From assembly GCA_020630955.1 (NCBI GenBank), contig JAHDIE010000020.1:1-56437 (forward strand): a stretch of 56,437 nucleotides of DNA, read 5' to 3'. This stretch comes from Saprospiraceae bacterium. Its GTDB lineage: Bacteria > Bacteroidota > Bacteroidia > Chitinophagales > Saprospiraceae. The notes beneath the pieces are model-generated. The model saw only the letters and a list, made by a program, of their open reading frames with translations, was not told the DNA's origin and did no database searches. Below are positions 8,026-17,040 of the stretch, piece after piece. Every line of letters starts with the position of its first letter. Positions within the stretch are counted from its first letter, which is position 1. Both the position numbers and the translations under genes were made by a program.

Positions 8026-9365
8026 TACAACAATTGATTTACCTGCTGATTTATTTCATCCAAACTTAGTATTTCATGTTTGTCTGATTTACATATATTC
8101 AATAACAATTGATCTTGTTTTCGACCCATATTTTTTGCATCGGCATAACTGATGTCTTCTCGGAAAGTAACCATAGAATATTTAGAATAGTATTGCTCAA
8201 ATTTTTGTTCCAGCTGCATTTCCAACTTCCTTTTATCCTTAAAAGCTTGATCATCAACATGATCACGCATTTCATAAAAATTATCTATTGCCAAATCTGC
8301 AATCGCGTCTGAATTCTTTTTCCTCCTTTCCTCAAATACTTCAAATATTGTTTTCCAGTCGTCCTTATATTCATCCAATACTTGATTAAAAACAAATACA
8401 TCTTCAAATGAAGCATTCATACCTTGACCATAAAATGGAACTATTGCATGCGCCGCGTCTCCCATAATTAATGTTTTTCCATATGCATGCCAAGGCAGGC
8501 ATTTAATGGTACCCAAAGTCCCAACAGGATTTGATTTGTATTCTTCTTTGTAATTAGGTATGAGCTCCAATAATTCTGGGTAAAACTTTTTAAAGCAATG
8601 CTCTAATGAGTCTTCATTATCCAGTTGATTAAAACCAAATTCTCCTTCAAAGGGGTGGAACATTGTAACCGTAAAACTACCATCCAAATTTGGCAATGCA
8701 ATGATCATAAACTGACCTCTTGGCCATATGTGCAATGCATTTTTTAAAATTTTAAACTCGCCATTTTTTAAAGGAGCGATACTTAACTCCTTATATCCAT
8801 GTCTCAAAAAATCTTGCGAATAATTAAACAACAGTTTCGTCGTCTGCCCCATTAAACTCCTTCTAACAATTGATCCAGCACCATCCGTCCCAATCACTAC
8901 AGCAGCCGTGTCAATGATTATTGACCCACTCGCATCCTTGTACTCAATTAACCCTTTTTCAATATCCACGCTTGAAACTTTGGCGTCAAAGTGTACAGTT
9001 AGGTTATCGAAACGATCTGCCGCTTCCAATAAAGCCATATTCAATTCTTCTCTTGACACTGAGTTGATATAATCTCCCTTACGTCCACTATACGGAGATA
9101 GCCAGCTTTCGCCTTCAATTGGATGAATCATCCGTCCATGCATTGGTATACAATCTACCAAAATTTCATTTTTAATTCCAACCATTTCTAAAGCCTGCAA
9201 ACCACGATTGGAAAGAGCAAGATTTATTGACCTCCCTCCCAAAAAATCCTTTTTTCTTTGATCTGGTCTTTTTTCATAAACGCTCACTTCATATCCCCTT
9301 TGAGCCATTTTTAATCCCAGCAAGGTTCCGCACAATCCCGCACCAACTATAATTATTTTCTCCAT
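8025..9365 (-). CDS. kmo: Kynurenine 3-monooxygenase
   Basis: Hydroxylates L-kynurenine to 3-hydroxykynurenine with NADPH and O2; FAD enzyme. At 446 residues it matches bacterial Kmo. Signatures are IIVGAGLCGTLLGLKMAQRG at the N-terminus, GGRSINLALSNRGLQAL (a Kmo hallmark), the DG motif IGTDGAGSIVRRS and GDAAHAIVPFYGQGMNASFED. The long C-terminal helical region resembles the membrane-associating tail of the family. It lies 6 bases after kynU and overlaps the next gene by one base. Confidence 0.95.
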   Translation of the reverse strand: MEKIIIVGAGLCGTLLGLKMAQRGYEVSVYEKRPDQRKKDFLGGRSINLALSNRGLQALEMVGIKNEILVDCIPMHGRMIHPIEGESWLSPYSGRKGDYINSVSREELNMALLEAADRFDNLTVHFDAKVSSVDIEKGLIEYKDASGSIIIDTAAVVIGTDGAGSIVRRSLMGQTTKLLFNYSQDFLRHGYKELSIAPLKNGEFKILKNALHIWPRGQFMIIALPNLDGSFTVTMFHPFEGEFGFNQLDNEDSLEHCFKKFYPELLELIPNYKEEYKSNPVGTLGTIKCLPWHAYGKTLIMGDAAHAIVPFYGQGMNASFEDVFVFNQVLDEYKDDWKTIFEVFEERRKKNSDAIADLAIDNFYEMRDHVDDQAFKDKRKLEMQLEQKFEQYYSKYSMVTFREDISYADAKNMGRKQDQLLLNICKSDKHEILSLDEINQQVNQLL

Positions 9366-9371
9366 ATCTTT

Positions 9372-10646
9372 TTAATTATGAACCACCAAGCCCTTGTTTA
9401 ATAATTCAACAAATTTGTGTACATCTACATAGCTATTATACAATGGAACAGGTGCCACACGAATTACATCAGGTTCTCTCCAATCTGCGACTACACCGTT
9501 CGATGCTAACCACTCAAACAATTTTTTATCTGCATTTTTTACTTGAATTGATAATTGACTTCCGCGATGAGCTGGTTCAGATGGTGTAATTATCTTGATT
9601 GAATCGTTTTTTAATTCTGATACTAAATAGGCCATGTATCCAGTAAGTTGTTCTGATTTTTGCCTAAGTCTTTCCATTCTCGCTTCCGCAAATATTTTGA
9701 GTGAACTCATAATAGCTGCCATCGATAATATAGGAGGATTACTTAACTGCCAGGCCTCAACACCTGGCATTGGATCAAAATCATCTCTCATTCCAAAACG
9801 CGTTGATTTATTATGTCCCCACCATCCTTCAAAACGTGGAATGGTTGTATCATGGCTATGACGCTCATGCACAAAGACTCCACCTAGACTTCCTGGACCA
9901 GAATTCAAATACTTATAAGAACACCATACGGCAAAATCGCAATTTGTGTCATGCAGATCAAGCAATAAATTACCCGCACCATGCGCACAATCAAAACCCA
10001 CTTTTGATCCAACAGAATGTCCTGCTTGTGTAATTGCCTTCATATCAAAAGCCTGACCTGTATAGTAATTTGTATTACCTAATATGATTAAAGAAAGTTC
10101 AGATCCATTCGCTTCGATCGACTCCAAGATATCTTCAGTTCTCAAAAGTTCTTCACCTGAACGTGGCTTTAATTCTATCAATCCTTCTCCTACATCAAAA
10201 CCATGGAACCTTAATTGTGACTGAACTGCATATTTATCAGACGGGAATGCATCACTTTCAATCATAATTTTAAACCGGCGCTGTGTTGGCCGATAAAAAG
10301 AAACCATCATAAGATGCAAATTTACAGATAAGGTATTCATAACAACTACTTCGATAGGTTTAGCACCAACAACATCTGCCATCGAATTGGTCAAAAACTC
10401 ATGATATGGAAGCCAAGGATTCTTGGCATGCAAATGACCTTCTACTCCATATTTCTCCCAATCTAAAAGCTCTTGATTAATGTGATCAAAAGTACTTTTT
10501 GGTTGCAAGCCTAATGAATTTCCTGTCAAATAAATTAATTCCTGCCCTTGCTTATCTTTAGGAATATAGAAATAACTTCGAAAGATTTTTAATGGATCTT
10601 TATTGTCCATCGCTTCCGCAAATGGAAATGAATTTTCAAACTGCAT
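9372..10646 (-). CDS. kynU: Kynureninase
   Basis: PLP enzyme that cleaves 3-hydroxykynurenine (or kynurenine) to 3-hydroxyanthranilate (or anthranilate) and alanine. The 424-residue length is normal. The PLP site is evident in GFDCAHGAGN and SYKYLNSGPGS, where the lysine of YKY should bind PLP. EGWWGHN and the C-terminal VADWREPDVIRVAPVPLYN are typical of kynureninases. It sits 5 bases downstream of the ACMSD gene, and its ATG is at 10646. The operon context with kmo and HAO implies use on 3-hydroxykynurenine. Confidence 0.96.
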   Translation of the reverse strand: MQFENSFPFAEAMDNKDPLKIFRSYFYIPKDKQGQELIYLTGNSLGLQPKSTFDHINQELLDWEKYGVEGHLHAKNPWLPYHEFLTNSMADVVGAKPIEVVVMNTLSVNLHLMMVSFYRPTQRRFKIMIESDAFPSDKYAVQSQLRFHGFDVGEGLIELKPRSGEELLRTEDILESIEANGSELSLIILGNTNYYTGQAFDMKAITQAGHSVGSKVGFDCAHGAGNLLLDLHDTNCDFAVWCSYKYLNSGPGSLGGVFVHERHSHDTTIPRFEGWWGHNKSTRFGMRDDFDPMPGVEAWQLSNPPILSMAAIMSSLKIFAEARMERLRQKSEQLTGYMAYLVSELKNDSIKIITPSEPAHRGSQLSIQVKNADKKLFEWLASNGVVADWREPDVIRVAPVPLYNSYVDVHKFVELLNKGLVVHN

Positions 10647-10651
10647 TTATT

Positions 10652-11725
10652 TCAATTTTTCAACATATGGTCTTTAATTTCTATAGCTCGCCTACCCCCA
10701 ATCCAATTCAGAACATTGTCAAACCAGATCTTCTTTCGTCCCGATTTAAAAATAAAGCCTGAATCAACAGCTTCATCTATTACTTTACCTGGATACGACT
10801 GTCCTTCCATGTCTATTTCCCCCAATGGATAAGGATCGTCCAAGCCCGCTATCACCTGATCGACACCTTGCCGATCCACTAACATTCTAAACGAATAAAC
10901 ATCATGAACGATACTATCAAAAAAAACATTCTTTACGGCGACGTTTTTATTTGGTTCGACTGCATCTTTAAACAAATCCGGTCTACCTACAAACCCCTGA
11001 GACCTTCTACCTAAATTGACTTGACCAAATTGATTTCCATGTGCAAAAGCTGTCCTTATATTTGGATATTTTTCAGGAAAATCTCTTAGCGTAAACATAT
11101 GATAAGCATCTGCCGTTTGCGCACACATCCAAACCAAATGAAACCTCCAAAAATTGTCTCGCAAATTGATCATTTTAGGAGCATCATACGGATGTATTTC
11201 AACTGCTAAGCCATATTTATTTGCCAATTCGAAAATAGGTTCAGCTATTGGATCAGAAATAGATCTCCATTTATCAGAGCCATCTGGAAAATGTGTCGGT
11301 AAGCACAACAAAGACAAACCTAACTTCTCCACGCATCTTTCAATTTCCTGAAGTGCATGATCCATATGAGCAGCTTGAACCACAAACCCAGCAGTAAATT
11401 TATCAGGGAATTCTTCTTGCAATGATGCATTAAAATCATTTTGAAACCTCTGTACATCACAACATAAGTCCCGTTCCATACCATTGCAATACAACTGGGA
11501 CAAGGTTAATATCACCGAGTGATGAATGTTATGCTTTTCCATCCACTCTAATTTCTCATTTTTAAAAAAACTAGAATCAGTGATGGGCCTTTGCCAGTTT
11601 TTCTGACGCATATACTTTCGATCAGCATCAATCCAAAAGACCTCCTTTTTCTTCATAAAAGAAGGGACTTGCTCTGGATAAGGCAATAAATGAGAGTGTG
11701 AATTAACTTTTACAAAGTTTTCCAA
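10652..11725 (-). CDS. nbaD: Amidohydrolase-family decarboxylase, likely 2-amino-3-carboxymuconate-6-semialdehyde decarboxylase
   Basis: Probable ACMSD: decarboxylates the ring-cleavage product of 3-hydroxyanthranilate to 2-aminomuconate semialdehyde, diverting flux from quinolinate/NAD towards catabolism. The 357-residue TIM-barrel amidohydrolase has the metal pair HSH at residues 10-12. Later candidate ligands lie in VEIHPYD, FAHGNQFG and AGLDDPYPLG. The start must be TTG at 11725: the preceding gene's TAA lies in the same frame only one codon upstream, and no ATG or GTG precedes the HxH motif. The assignment rests on the fold and its place between HAO and KynU. Confidence 0.88.
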   Translation of the reverse strand: MENFVKVNSHSHLLPYPEQVPSFMKKKEVFWIDADRKYMRQKNWQRPITDSSFFKNEKLEWMEKHNIHHSVILTLSQLYCNGMERDLCCDVQRFQNDFNASLQEEFPDKFTAGFVVQAAHMDHALQEIERCVEKLGLSLLCLPTHFPDGSDKWRSISDPIAEPIFELANKYGLAVEIHPYDAPKMINLRDNFWRFHLVWMCAQTADAYHMFTLRDFPEKYPNIRTAFAHGNQFGQVNLGRRSQGFVGRPDLFKDAVEPNKNVAVKNVFFDSIVHDVYSFRMLVDRQGVDQVIAGLDDPYPLGEIDMEGQSYPGKVIDEAVDSGFIFKSGRKKIWFDNVLNWIGGRRAIEIKDHMLKN

Positions 11726-11728
11726 AGA

Positions 11729-12244
11729 TTAAGGTTGTTTCATTTTTGTTCCACAATTCCGACATGTTGTCAAATCTTCACTGTTGTAGAATTTATCAAA
11801 AATCTTTGGCATATCGGTTTCAATATTATCCAACATAAATGGTTCGCGATATAGCTCCTCTGTACAATTTTCACATGCCCACATCAGCCCATCTTCCATT
11901 CCTTCTGACCGAACTTGTTCAATAACTAAACCGATGGTATTCTCTCCTCTTTGTGGTGAATGTGGAATATTTGCGGGAAGTAAATAAATATCACCTTCAT
12001 TGATATGAATATCTTTTGGAACACCTTCGTCAATAACTTTCAAAACAATATTTCCTTCTACTTGATAGAAGAATTCCGGAGTTTGATTGAGATGATAATC
12101 TTTTCTTGCATTTGGACCTCCTACAACCATAACAATATATTCCCCATTTTCCCAAACCACCTTGTTTCCAACAGGGGGTTTCAGCAAGTGTCTATGTTCA
12201 TCAATCCATTCTTTAAAATTAAACTTAGGATACAATCTTGACAT
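11729..12244 (-). CDS. nbaC: 3-hydroxyanthranilate 3,4-dioxygenase
   Basis: Opens the ring of 3-hydroxyanthranilate to 2-amino-3-carboxymuconate semialdehyde. A 171-residue cupin of the bacterial type. The Fe(II) ligands should come from DYHLNQTPEFFYQ (His, Glu) and PANIPHSPQRGE (His). The C-terminus carries two CxxC pairs (CENC and CRNC), the rubredoxin-like second iron site of bacterial HAO. The ATG is at 12244. Its TAA stop is followed by a single TCT codon and the TTG start of the next gene in the same frame. The symbol haaO is also used. Confidence 0.95.
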   Translation of the reverse strand: MSRLYPKFNFKEWIDEHRHLLKPPVGNKVVWENGEYIVMVVGGPNARKDYHLNQTPEFFYQVEGNIVLKVIDEGVPKDIHINEGDIYLLPANIPHSPQRGENTIGLVIEQVRSEGMEDGLMWACENCTEELYREPFMLDNIETDMPKIFDKFYNSEDLTTCRNCGTKMKQP

Positions 12245-12259
12245 GTTACTTAGTTTTAT

Positions 12260-13708
12260 TTAATTATATTTTATACAAACATTTTTAAGTTCTGTAAAGA
12301 AGTTGAGCGCATGGTATCCTCCCTCTCTACCCATTCCAGAATTTTTAACCCCACCAAAAGGTGTTCTTAAATCTCTAAGTAACCATGTATTAATCCAAAC
12401 AATTCCTGCATTTAATGCTCTCGATACTCTTTGACTTTTTGATTGGTTTTCGGTCCAGACTGTAGCAGACAAACCATACTCAGTGCTGTTGGCTATGGTT
12501 ATCGCCTCTGCTTCATTTTCAAATGGCATAATCGTAACTACTGGTCCAAAAATTTCTTCTTGATTTACCTTACAGTTTTGATCTAGACCTTCTATGATTG
12601 TTGGACTAATATACCATCCTTCACTATATTCTCCTTCCATTTTTACTCGCTGACCACCACATAAAACAACACCACCTTCTTCCTTTGCTTTCTCAATATA
12701 ACTTAATATCTTTTCCATGTGTCCTTTAGAAACAACAGCAGAAATCTTAGAATTGGGATCAATTGGGATGCCTACTTTGAGTTGTTTTGCTTTTTCAACA
12801 AAGTCGTCTCGGAATTTTTTATAGATTGTCTTTTCAATCAATATTCTAGATCCACACAGACAAATTTGACCTTGATTTGTAAAGGACGAGCGTAAGGTAA
12901 CTTTAAGCATTTCATCATAATCACAATCTGCAAAAATAATGTTCGGATTTTTACCTCCCATTTCTAATGACACTTTCTTAAATCGTTCTGCCGCAACTTT
13001 TGCTATATGGCCACCTACCTTTGTACTTCCTGTAAATGATATAGCCTTTGTAAGAACATTGGTTGTCATGGCCTCTCCAACTTTATCTCCATATCCATGA
13101 ACTATATTCAAAACTCCATTGGGTAAACCAGCTTTGATGCATAATTCTGAAAATAAAAATGCTGTCATTGGGGTAATCTCCGAAGGTTTTGCTACTACAG
13201 TATTCCCAGCAGCTAAAGCTGGTGCAATCTTCCAAGTAAACAGGTAAAGCGGTAAATTCCAAGGAGATATAGCTGCAACCACTCCTAATGGCTGTCTCAA
13301 TGTATAATTAATTGCTTTTAATTCAACCATATCATAGGCTTCAGTTGAATATTGCGTAATAGCATTTGCAAAAAATCTAATGTTTTGTGATGCACGAGGA
13401 ATATCAACTTTATTGGCTAACCAAACAGGCTTACCATTGTCTTTAGATTCGGCAAGGGCTAATTCTTCTTGATTCTCTTCAATTAAATCTGCTATCCGAT
13501 GTAGCATTCTACTCCTTCTGTCAATAGAATAATTTGACCAAATATCGAAAGCTTTATTTGCAGCATCAATGGCTTCTTGAACATCTTGACGACCGCTATC
13601 AGGAGCTTGAGCATAAACAGTTCCTTTAGATGGATCAAATACATCCAATCTTGAACTACTTTTAGCAGGTTTTAGTTCTCCATTTATATAATTAAGAATC
13701 TCTTTCAT
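12260..13708 (-). CDS. nbaE: Aldehyde dehydrogenase, likely 2-aminomuconate/2-hydroxymuconate semialdehyde dehydrogenase
   Basis: NAD-dependent oxidation of 2-aminomuconate 6-semialdehyde to 2-aminomuconate is the expected role. The 482-residue protein is a full ALDH. It has AISPWNLPLYLFTWKIAPAL (cofactor binding), FTGSTKVG, the catalytic glutamate in LEMGGKNPN and the nucleophile in GQICLCGS (the first cysteine fits the family). EEIFGPVV and PFGGVKNSGMGREGG are also present. It lies between kynA (4-base overlap) and HAO (15-base gap). Substrate choice is inferred from context. Confidence 0.92.
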   Translation of the reverse strand: MKEILNYINGELKPAKSSSRLDVFDPSKGTVYAQAPDSGRQDVQEAIDAANKAFDIWSNYSIDRRSRMLHRIADLIEENQEELALAESKDNGKPVWLANKVDIPRASQNIRFFANAITQYSTEAYDMVELKAINYTLRQPLGVVAAISPWNLPLYLFTWKIAPALAAGNTVVAKPSEITPMTAFLFSELCIKAGLPNGVLNIVHGYGDKVGEAMTTNVLTKAISFTGSTKVGGHIAKVAAERFKKVSLEMGGKNPNIIFADCDYDEMLKVTLRSSFTNQGQICLCGSRILIEKTIYKKFRDDFVEKAKQLKVGIPIDPNSKISAVVSKGHMEKILSYIEKAKEEGGVVLCGGQRVKMEGEYSEGWYISPTIIEGLDQNCKVNQEEIFGPVVTIMPFENEAEAITIANSTEYGLSATVWTENQSKSQRVSRALNAGIVWINTWLLRDLRTPFGGVKNSGMGREGGYHALNFFTELKNVCIKYN

Positions 13709-14820
13709 TTATTAATCGATGAACTATAGGTAAATGACAATTGTTCTTTCAACGCAGGAGGCAATTCAGGCAATTCAGATCGAGGAATTAATAATGTTGA
13801 TATATTATGTAAATCTTTAAATATATGATGACTATCTCCTGTAGATTTTAGATAGTCGTGACCTGAAGAACCACCTGTTCCAACCTTTCTTCCTAACATC
13901 CTTAACACCATCTGTGCATGTCTATATCTCCAACTTGTCATATTAGAATCAATATCCACAAGACACATCAATAATTTAAATGGTGGATGTAAAATTGGCT
14001 CATCCCGATATAAATTTATTAGTAATGCAGCCAATGAGGCTTTATAACTTAATCTAAAATTGCCTTCCTCCATCATTTTCTGATGAACTTCTGGGTTTAA
14101 TATTGATTCGAAATAGGTGTCAGTACTTCCTAACATTCGCAAACGCATTTGGATTTCTTTTTCCGACAGATAAGAGGACATTTTAATAGCCTCCTGCTCT
14201 TTAGAAATCATTTTCTCCACAGCTTTCCTATAATATTTTAAAAAATCAAAATCTCTAAACTGTAAAAAAGGTGTTCGCTCTAACCAATCTTCCATCACAT
14301 CAAATAAGGTCCCGGTTTCTTTAATGGAAAAAAGTTCCTTCTGCTGTTCTTCTGAAAATGGTGAAGAATAATGGTATCCACCATAAGAAACACGTGAAGC
14401 TTCATCCAATCCAAGCAAATTTTCAATTTTTCGAAATTGAAAACTTTGAAATCCACTTGCCGGAAACAAGTAATTTCGAAAATCAAGAAAATCTAAAGGC
14501 GTCATGGTTTCCATTATTGCCAGATGATCTAAAAGTAGTTTTTGAATCTCTGACACTCTTTCCAACCTCGCTATCGAAGTACCCAGATTTTTTTCATCAA
14601 CCCTATTCGTTTTAAACACTTTAATAACCGATTCTAACTCATGGATGATTAGCTTAAACCACAGTTCATAACTTTGATGAACTATAATAAATAACAACTC
14701 ATCATGGGCAGGTATTTCCTGTAAATCCTTACTTCGCAATTTTTGAGCATCCAACAATTTGTCTAATCCTAAATAGGATCCGTAATCAATAGTTGAATAC
14801 TTATTATTGTTCTTACTCAT
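13705..14820 (-). CDS. kynA: Tryptophan 2,3-dioxygenase
   Basis: Haem enzyme that converts L-tryptophan to N-formylkynurenine, the committed step of the pathway. At 371 residues it is rather long for bacterial TDO. It has the strong family motif FIIVHQSYELWFKLIIHELE, followed by the helical core with FLDFRNYLFPASGFQS and WRYRHAQMVLRMLG. SSGHDYLKS near the C-terminus matches the mobile loop that closes on substrate. It starts immediately next to the previous stop (14821/14820). No formamidase (kynB) is present in the window to deformylate the product. Confidence 0.95.
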   Translation of the reverse strand: MSKNNNKYSTIDYGSYLGLDKLLDAQKLRSKDLQEIPAHDELLFIIVHQSYELWFKLIIHELESVIKVFKTNRVDEKNLGTSIARLERVSEIQKLLLDHLAIMETMTPLDFLDFRNYLFPASGFQSFQFRKIENLLGLDEASRVSYGGYHYSSPFSEEQQKELFSIKETGTLFDVMEDWLERTPFLQFRDFDFLKYYRKAVEKMISKEQEAIKMSSYLSEKEIQMRLRMLGSTDTYFESILNPEVHQKMMEEGNFRLSYKASLAALLINLYRDEPILHPPFKLLMCLVDIDSNMTSWRYRHAQMVLRMLGRKVGTGGSSGHDYLKSTGDSHHIFKDLHNISTLLIPRSELPELPPALKEQLSFTYSSSINK

Positions 14821-15582
14821 TTATTTTGTTTTAAACATTACTTCTCCCAAACCTTCAGCTTCAGCACTTATTGTGCAATCTTTTTTCAAATACGCCGCTG
14901 GTGTTGCTGCCCCAGCTAAAATTATGGATCCTTTATTTAATTGTTGTCCATTTTCTTGAGCCAATCGTACTGCCGCAACAAGTGACTCCCATGGATTTCC
15001 CATAATTGCATTGGAATTACCCTCATGTACCAATTCATTATTAATTTTCAACTTGATAACAATATCTTCTATAGTATTAGTTGTTTCTTGCCATTCCCCT
15101 AAAACAAATCCTGCAGACGAACAATTATCTGCAATTACATCCTCCAATGAAAATTTAAAATTTTTATACCTCGAATCAATAACCTCTATAGCAATGGCAA
15201 CTGAATCAACTTTTTCTTTAACGGACTCTATTGTCAATGAGTTTAGATCATTTCCATTCAACTTAAAAGCAATTTCAGGTTCCGCCCTAGGATGTATAAA
15301 ATCGTCTAAATATATAGTTTGTGAGGATTTAATCTCCATTTTATTTGTAAGTCTCCCCCAAATTAAATCATGAACACCCATTTGTTCCATTTTTGCCTTG
15401 CTGGTAAAGCCCATTTTTAGACCAACAAGTTTTTCGCCTCGCAAGTATCGCCTCGACATAGAAATACTTTGGATTCCATATGCTTCGTCCAGGTTTATAG
15501 ATTTATTAAAGGAAATTTGGTCGATAGCTCGATGATAATAGGCAGCATTATCAAGAATTTCAGCAACTTTGTTATAATTCAT
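14821..15582 (-). CDS. 4-oxalocrotonate decarboxylase / 2-oxopent-4-enoate hydratase family protein
   Basis: A 253-residue enzyme of the DmpH/XylI-DmpE/MhpD family, which share a fold and bind a divalent metal. The segment LVGLKMGFTSKAKMEQMGV and the acidic HPRAEPEIAFKL ligand motif are typical. In meta-cleavage pathways the decarboxylase makes 2-hydroxypenta-2,4-dienoate and the hydratase adds water to it. I favour the decarboxylase because 2-aminomuconate deamination gives 4-oxalocrotonate, but the two cannot be separated safely by eye. It is the first gene of the operon, with the promoter just upstream. Confidence 0.85.
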   Translation of the reverse strand: MNYNKVAEILDNAAYYHRAIDQISFNKSINLDEAYGIQSISMSRRYLRGEKLVGLKMGFTSKAKMEQMGVHDLIWGRLTNKMEIKSSQTIYLDDFIHPRAEPEIAFKLNGNDLNSLTIESVKEKVDSVAIAIEVIDSRYKNFKFSLEDVIADNCSSAGFVLGEWQETTNTIEDIVIKLKINNELVHEGNSNAIMGNPWESLVAAVRLAQENGQQLNKGSIILAGAATPAAYLKKDCTISAEAEGLGEVMFKTK

Positions 15583-15584
15583 TC

Positions 15585-15635
15585 AGTCTCGTGATTTGAG
15601 ACTTCAAGATAAGAATATTAGTCCTCTTAGGACAA
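15585..15635 (-). promoter_or_regulatory. Promoter/operator of the kynurenine operon
   Basis: Minus strand: TTG (15635-15633), a 20-base spacer, and TTATCTTG (15612-15605), one mismatch from TAnnTTTG. The spacer carries the dyad GTCCT-N3-AGGAC (15621-15633). A second dyad, AGTCTC-N7-GAGACT (15585-15603), lies between the -7 element and the ATG at 15582. Two dyads around one promoter suggest regulated expression. No regulator gene is adjacent. Confidence 0.5.
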
Positions 15636-15674
15636 TATGAGATAGTTTATAAAATAAAAATCTGATCGAAAATA

Positions 15675-16601
15675 TTATTCTGTAGATGGAGCTAAAATAT
15701 GGCTTATTGTAAAGAAAAATGTTGTTCCTACACCAACTTCTGATTCGCACCAGATCTCGCCACCATGTATTTCAACAATTTTTTTACAATGGGAAAGCCC
15801 AATTCCAGTCCCTTCATAAGTTTTATCCTTATGGTGACCTCTAGCAAAAATATTGAACAACTCTGGGATATATTGCTCTTTAATGCCAACACCATTATCC
15901 TTGATTTCAAAACGAGTGAAATCCGCTAAGGTAGTGGAACTTACTTCTATGATTGGCGGAACATTATCGCGTGTAAACTTTAAAGCATTACTGATTAAAT
16001 TTTGAAACAGCAACCTTAGCAAAGTTTTATCCCCAACTAAAGTTGGCAAGCTTTTTACAATTAACTTTCCCTGGGTTCTTTGAATCTGTGTAATTAAATC
16101 AAAATGAACATTTTGCAATAATATATGTGTATCAATGTCTTCATAAATTGGTTTATTCCCAAATCGAGCATAGTTTAACAAGTGGGAAATCATATCGGTC
16201 ATACGCTTAGCTGAAGTCTGTATGTAGTCAATATAGGACAAGGATTTGGCATCGACATCTTCAATGATGCTGTTTTTCAATAGCTGACTAAAACTAAATA
16301 TAGTTCTTATAGGTTCTTTTAAATCATGAGAGGCTTTGAAAGCAAACTGTTCAAGTTCACGATTTTTATCCTTTAAAATCTTAGCCTCATATTCGTTTTT
16401 TATTCGAAGAGCTTCTTCCCTTTTTGAATTCTCAATCTCCTCATTCATACAATGAAGTCCATAAAGAATTTGAGCATATTTCTCACTGGGTGCATTTTCA
16501 ATGGAATCAAAGGTAATTGAGCATTCACCTCTAGCAATATCCAAACAGTGGTTTAGAATTTCTTCGGTAAAATCTGTCTTATTTTCGACCAAGTTTCTCA
16601 T
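15675..16601 (-). CDS. Sensor histidine kinase without transmembrane segments
   Basis: A 308-residue cytosolic histidine kinase. Residues 1-65 are a helical region of no known type. A coiled-coil linker leads to the HisKA domain, with the phospho-accepting His92 in FKASHDLKEPIRT. The HATPase_c domain has N-box ISNALKF, G1 DNGVGI and G2 GTGIGLSHCKKIV. No sensor domain or membrane helix is seen, so its input probably comes from a partner. Its ATG lies 23 bases inside the upstream STAS-like gene, which is therefore the likely partner. No response regulator is encoded nearby. Confidence 0.9.
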   Translation of the reverse strand: MRNLVENKTDFTEEILNHCLDIARGECSITFDSIENAPSEKYAQILYGLHCMNEEIENSKREEALRIKNEYEAKILKDKNRELEQFAFKASHDLKEPIRTIFSFSQLLKNSIIEDVDAKSLSYIDYIQTSAKRMTDMISHLLNYARFGNKPIYEDIDTHILLQNVHFDLITQIQRTQGKLIVKSLPTLVGDKTLLRLLFQNLISNALKFTRDNVPPIIEVSSTTLADFTRFEIKDNGVGIKEQYIPELFNIFARGHHKDKTYEGTGIGLSHCKKIVEIHGGEIWCESEVGVGTTFFFTISHILAPSTE

Positions 16602-17040
16602 AAATATACTCTAACGCTTCAGATTTGTTCTTTACAAAAGTTGAATCTTCAAAAGTAGCATCACTGGAATTGATGAAGAATTTTAATGCTATATTAATCA
16701 AAGAGCTTTTACCAGTGCAAAAACAGATTAAATCGCAATTTCGCGAGATCATTTCAAATCTCTTATAAATTAGCTTTCTAACAATGATACTTGGCACCTG
16801 TACCATTGACAAATCAAACAAAATAGCACGACAGTTACCTTCATCAATTTTTTCTTGCAAACAATCAAATAATAAATTTGTACTGAATTCTGACATAACT
16901 GGCAGTTCAAGATATTGCACAATATTATCTTCCAAATAACTGACCCTAGATTTTATAGCTAAAATCTCTTCGGAAGAAGTATCTTCTTCATTATAAGCTC
17001 TATTTTCTAGTAGAAATAAACCTACCAAAATTGGTATCAT
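16579..17040 (-). CDS. STAS-like (anti-anti-sigma-type) protein upstream of the histidine kinase
   Basis: A 153-residue protein, ATG at 17040. After a variable N-terminus with a short coiled-coil-like stretch (residues about 23-45), the sequence VMSEFSTN...GNCRAILFDLSMVQVP...LICFCTGKSSLINIALKFF looks like a STAS domain: strand, helix, a loop where DxS sits, then the last helices. The family is not certain. It overlaps the histidine kinase by 23 bases. STAS-kinase pairs are known from RsbR/RsbT-like switches, but the downstream kinase is of the HisKA type. A joint signalling role is inferred from the overlap. Confidence 0.6.
   Translation of the reverse strand: MIPILVGLFLLENRAYNEEDTSSEEILAIKSRVSYLEDNIVQYLELPVMSEFSTNLLFDCLQEKIDEGNCRAILFDLSMVQVPSIIVRKLIYKRFEMISRNCDLICFCTGKSSLINIALKFFINSSDATFEDSTFVKNKSEALEYIYEKLGRK

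Noticed and set aside
15011-15373. 120-codon frame antisense to the oxalocrotonate decarboxylase/hydratase gene
   Set aside because: No start signal, no motif; opposite strand is a recognised enzyme.
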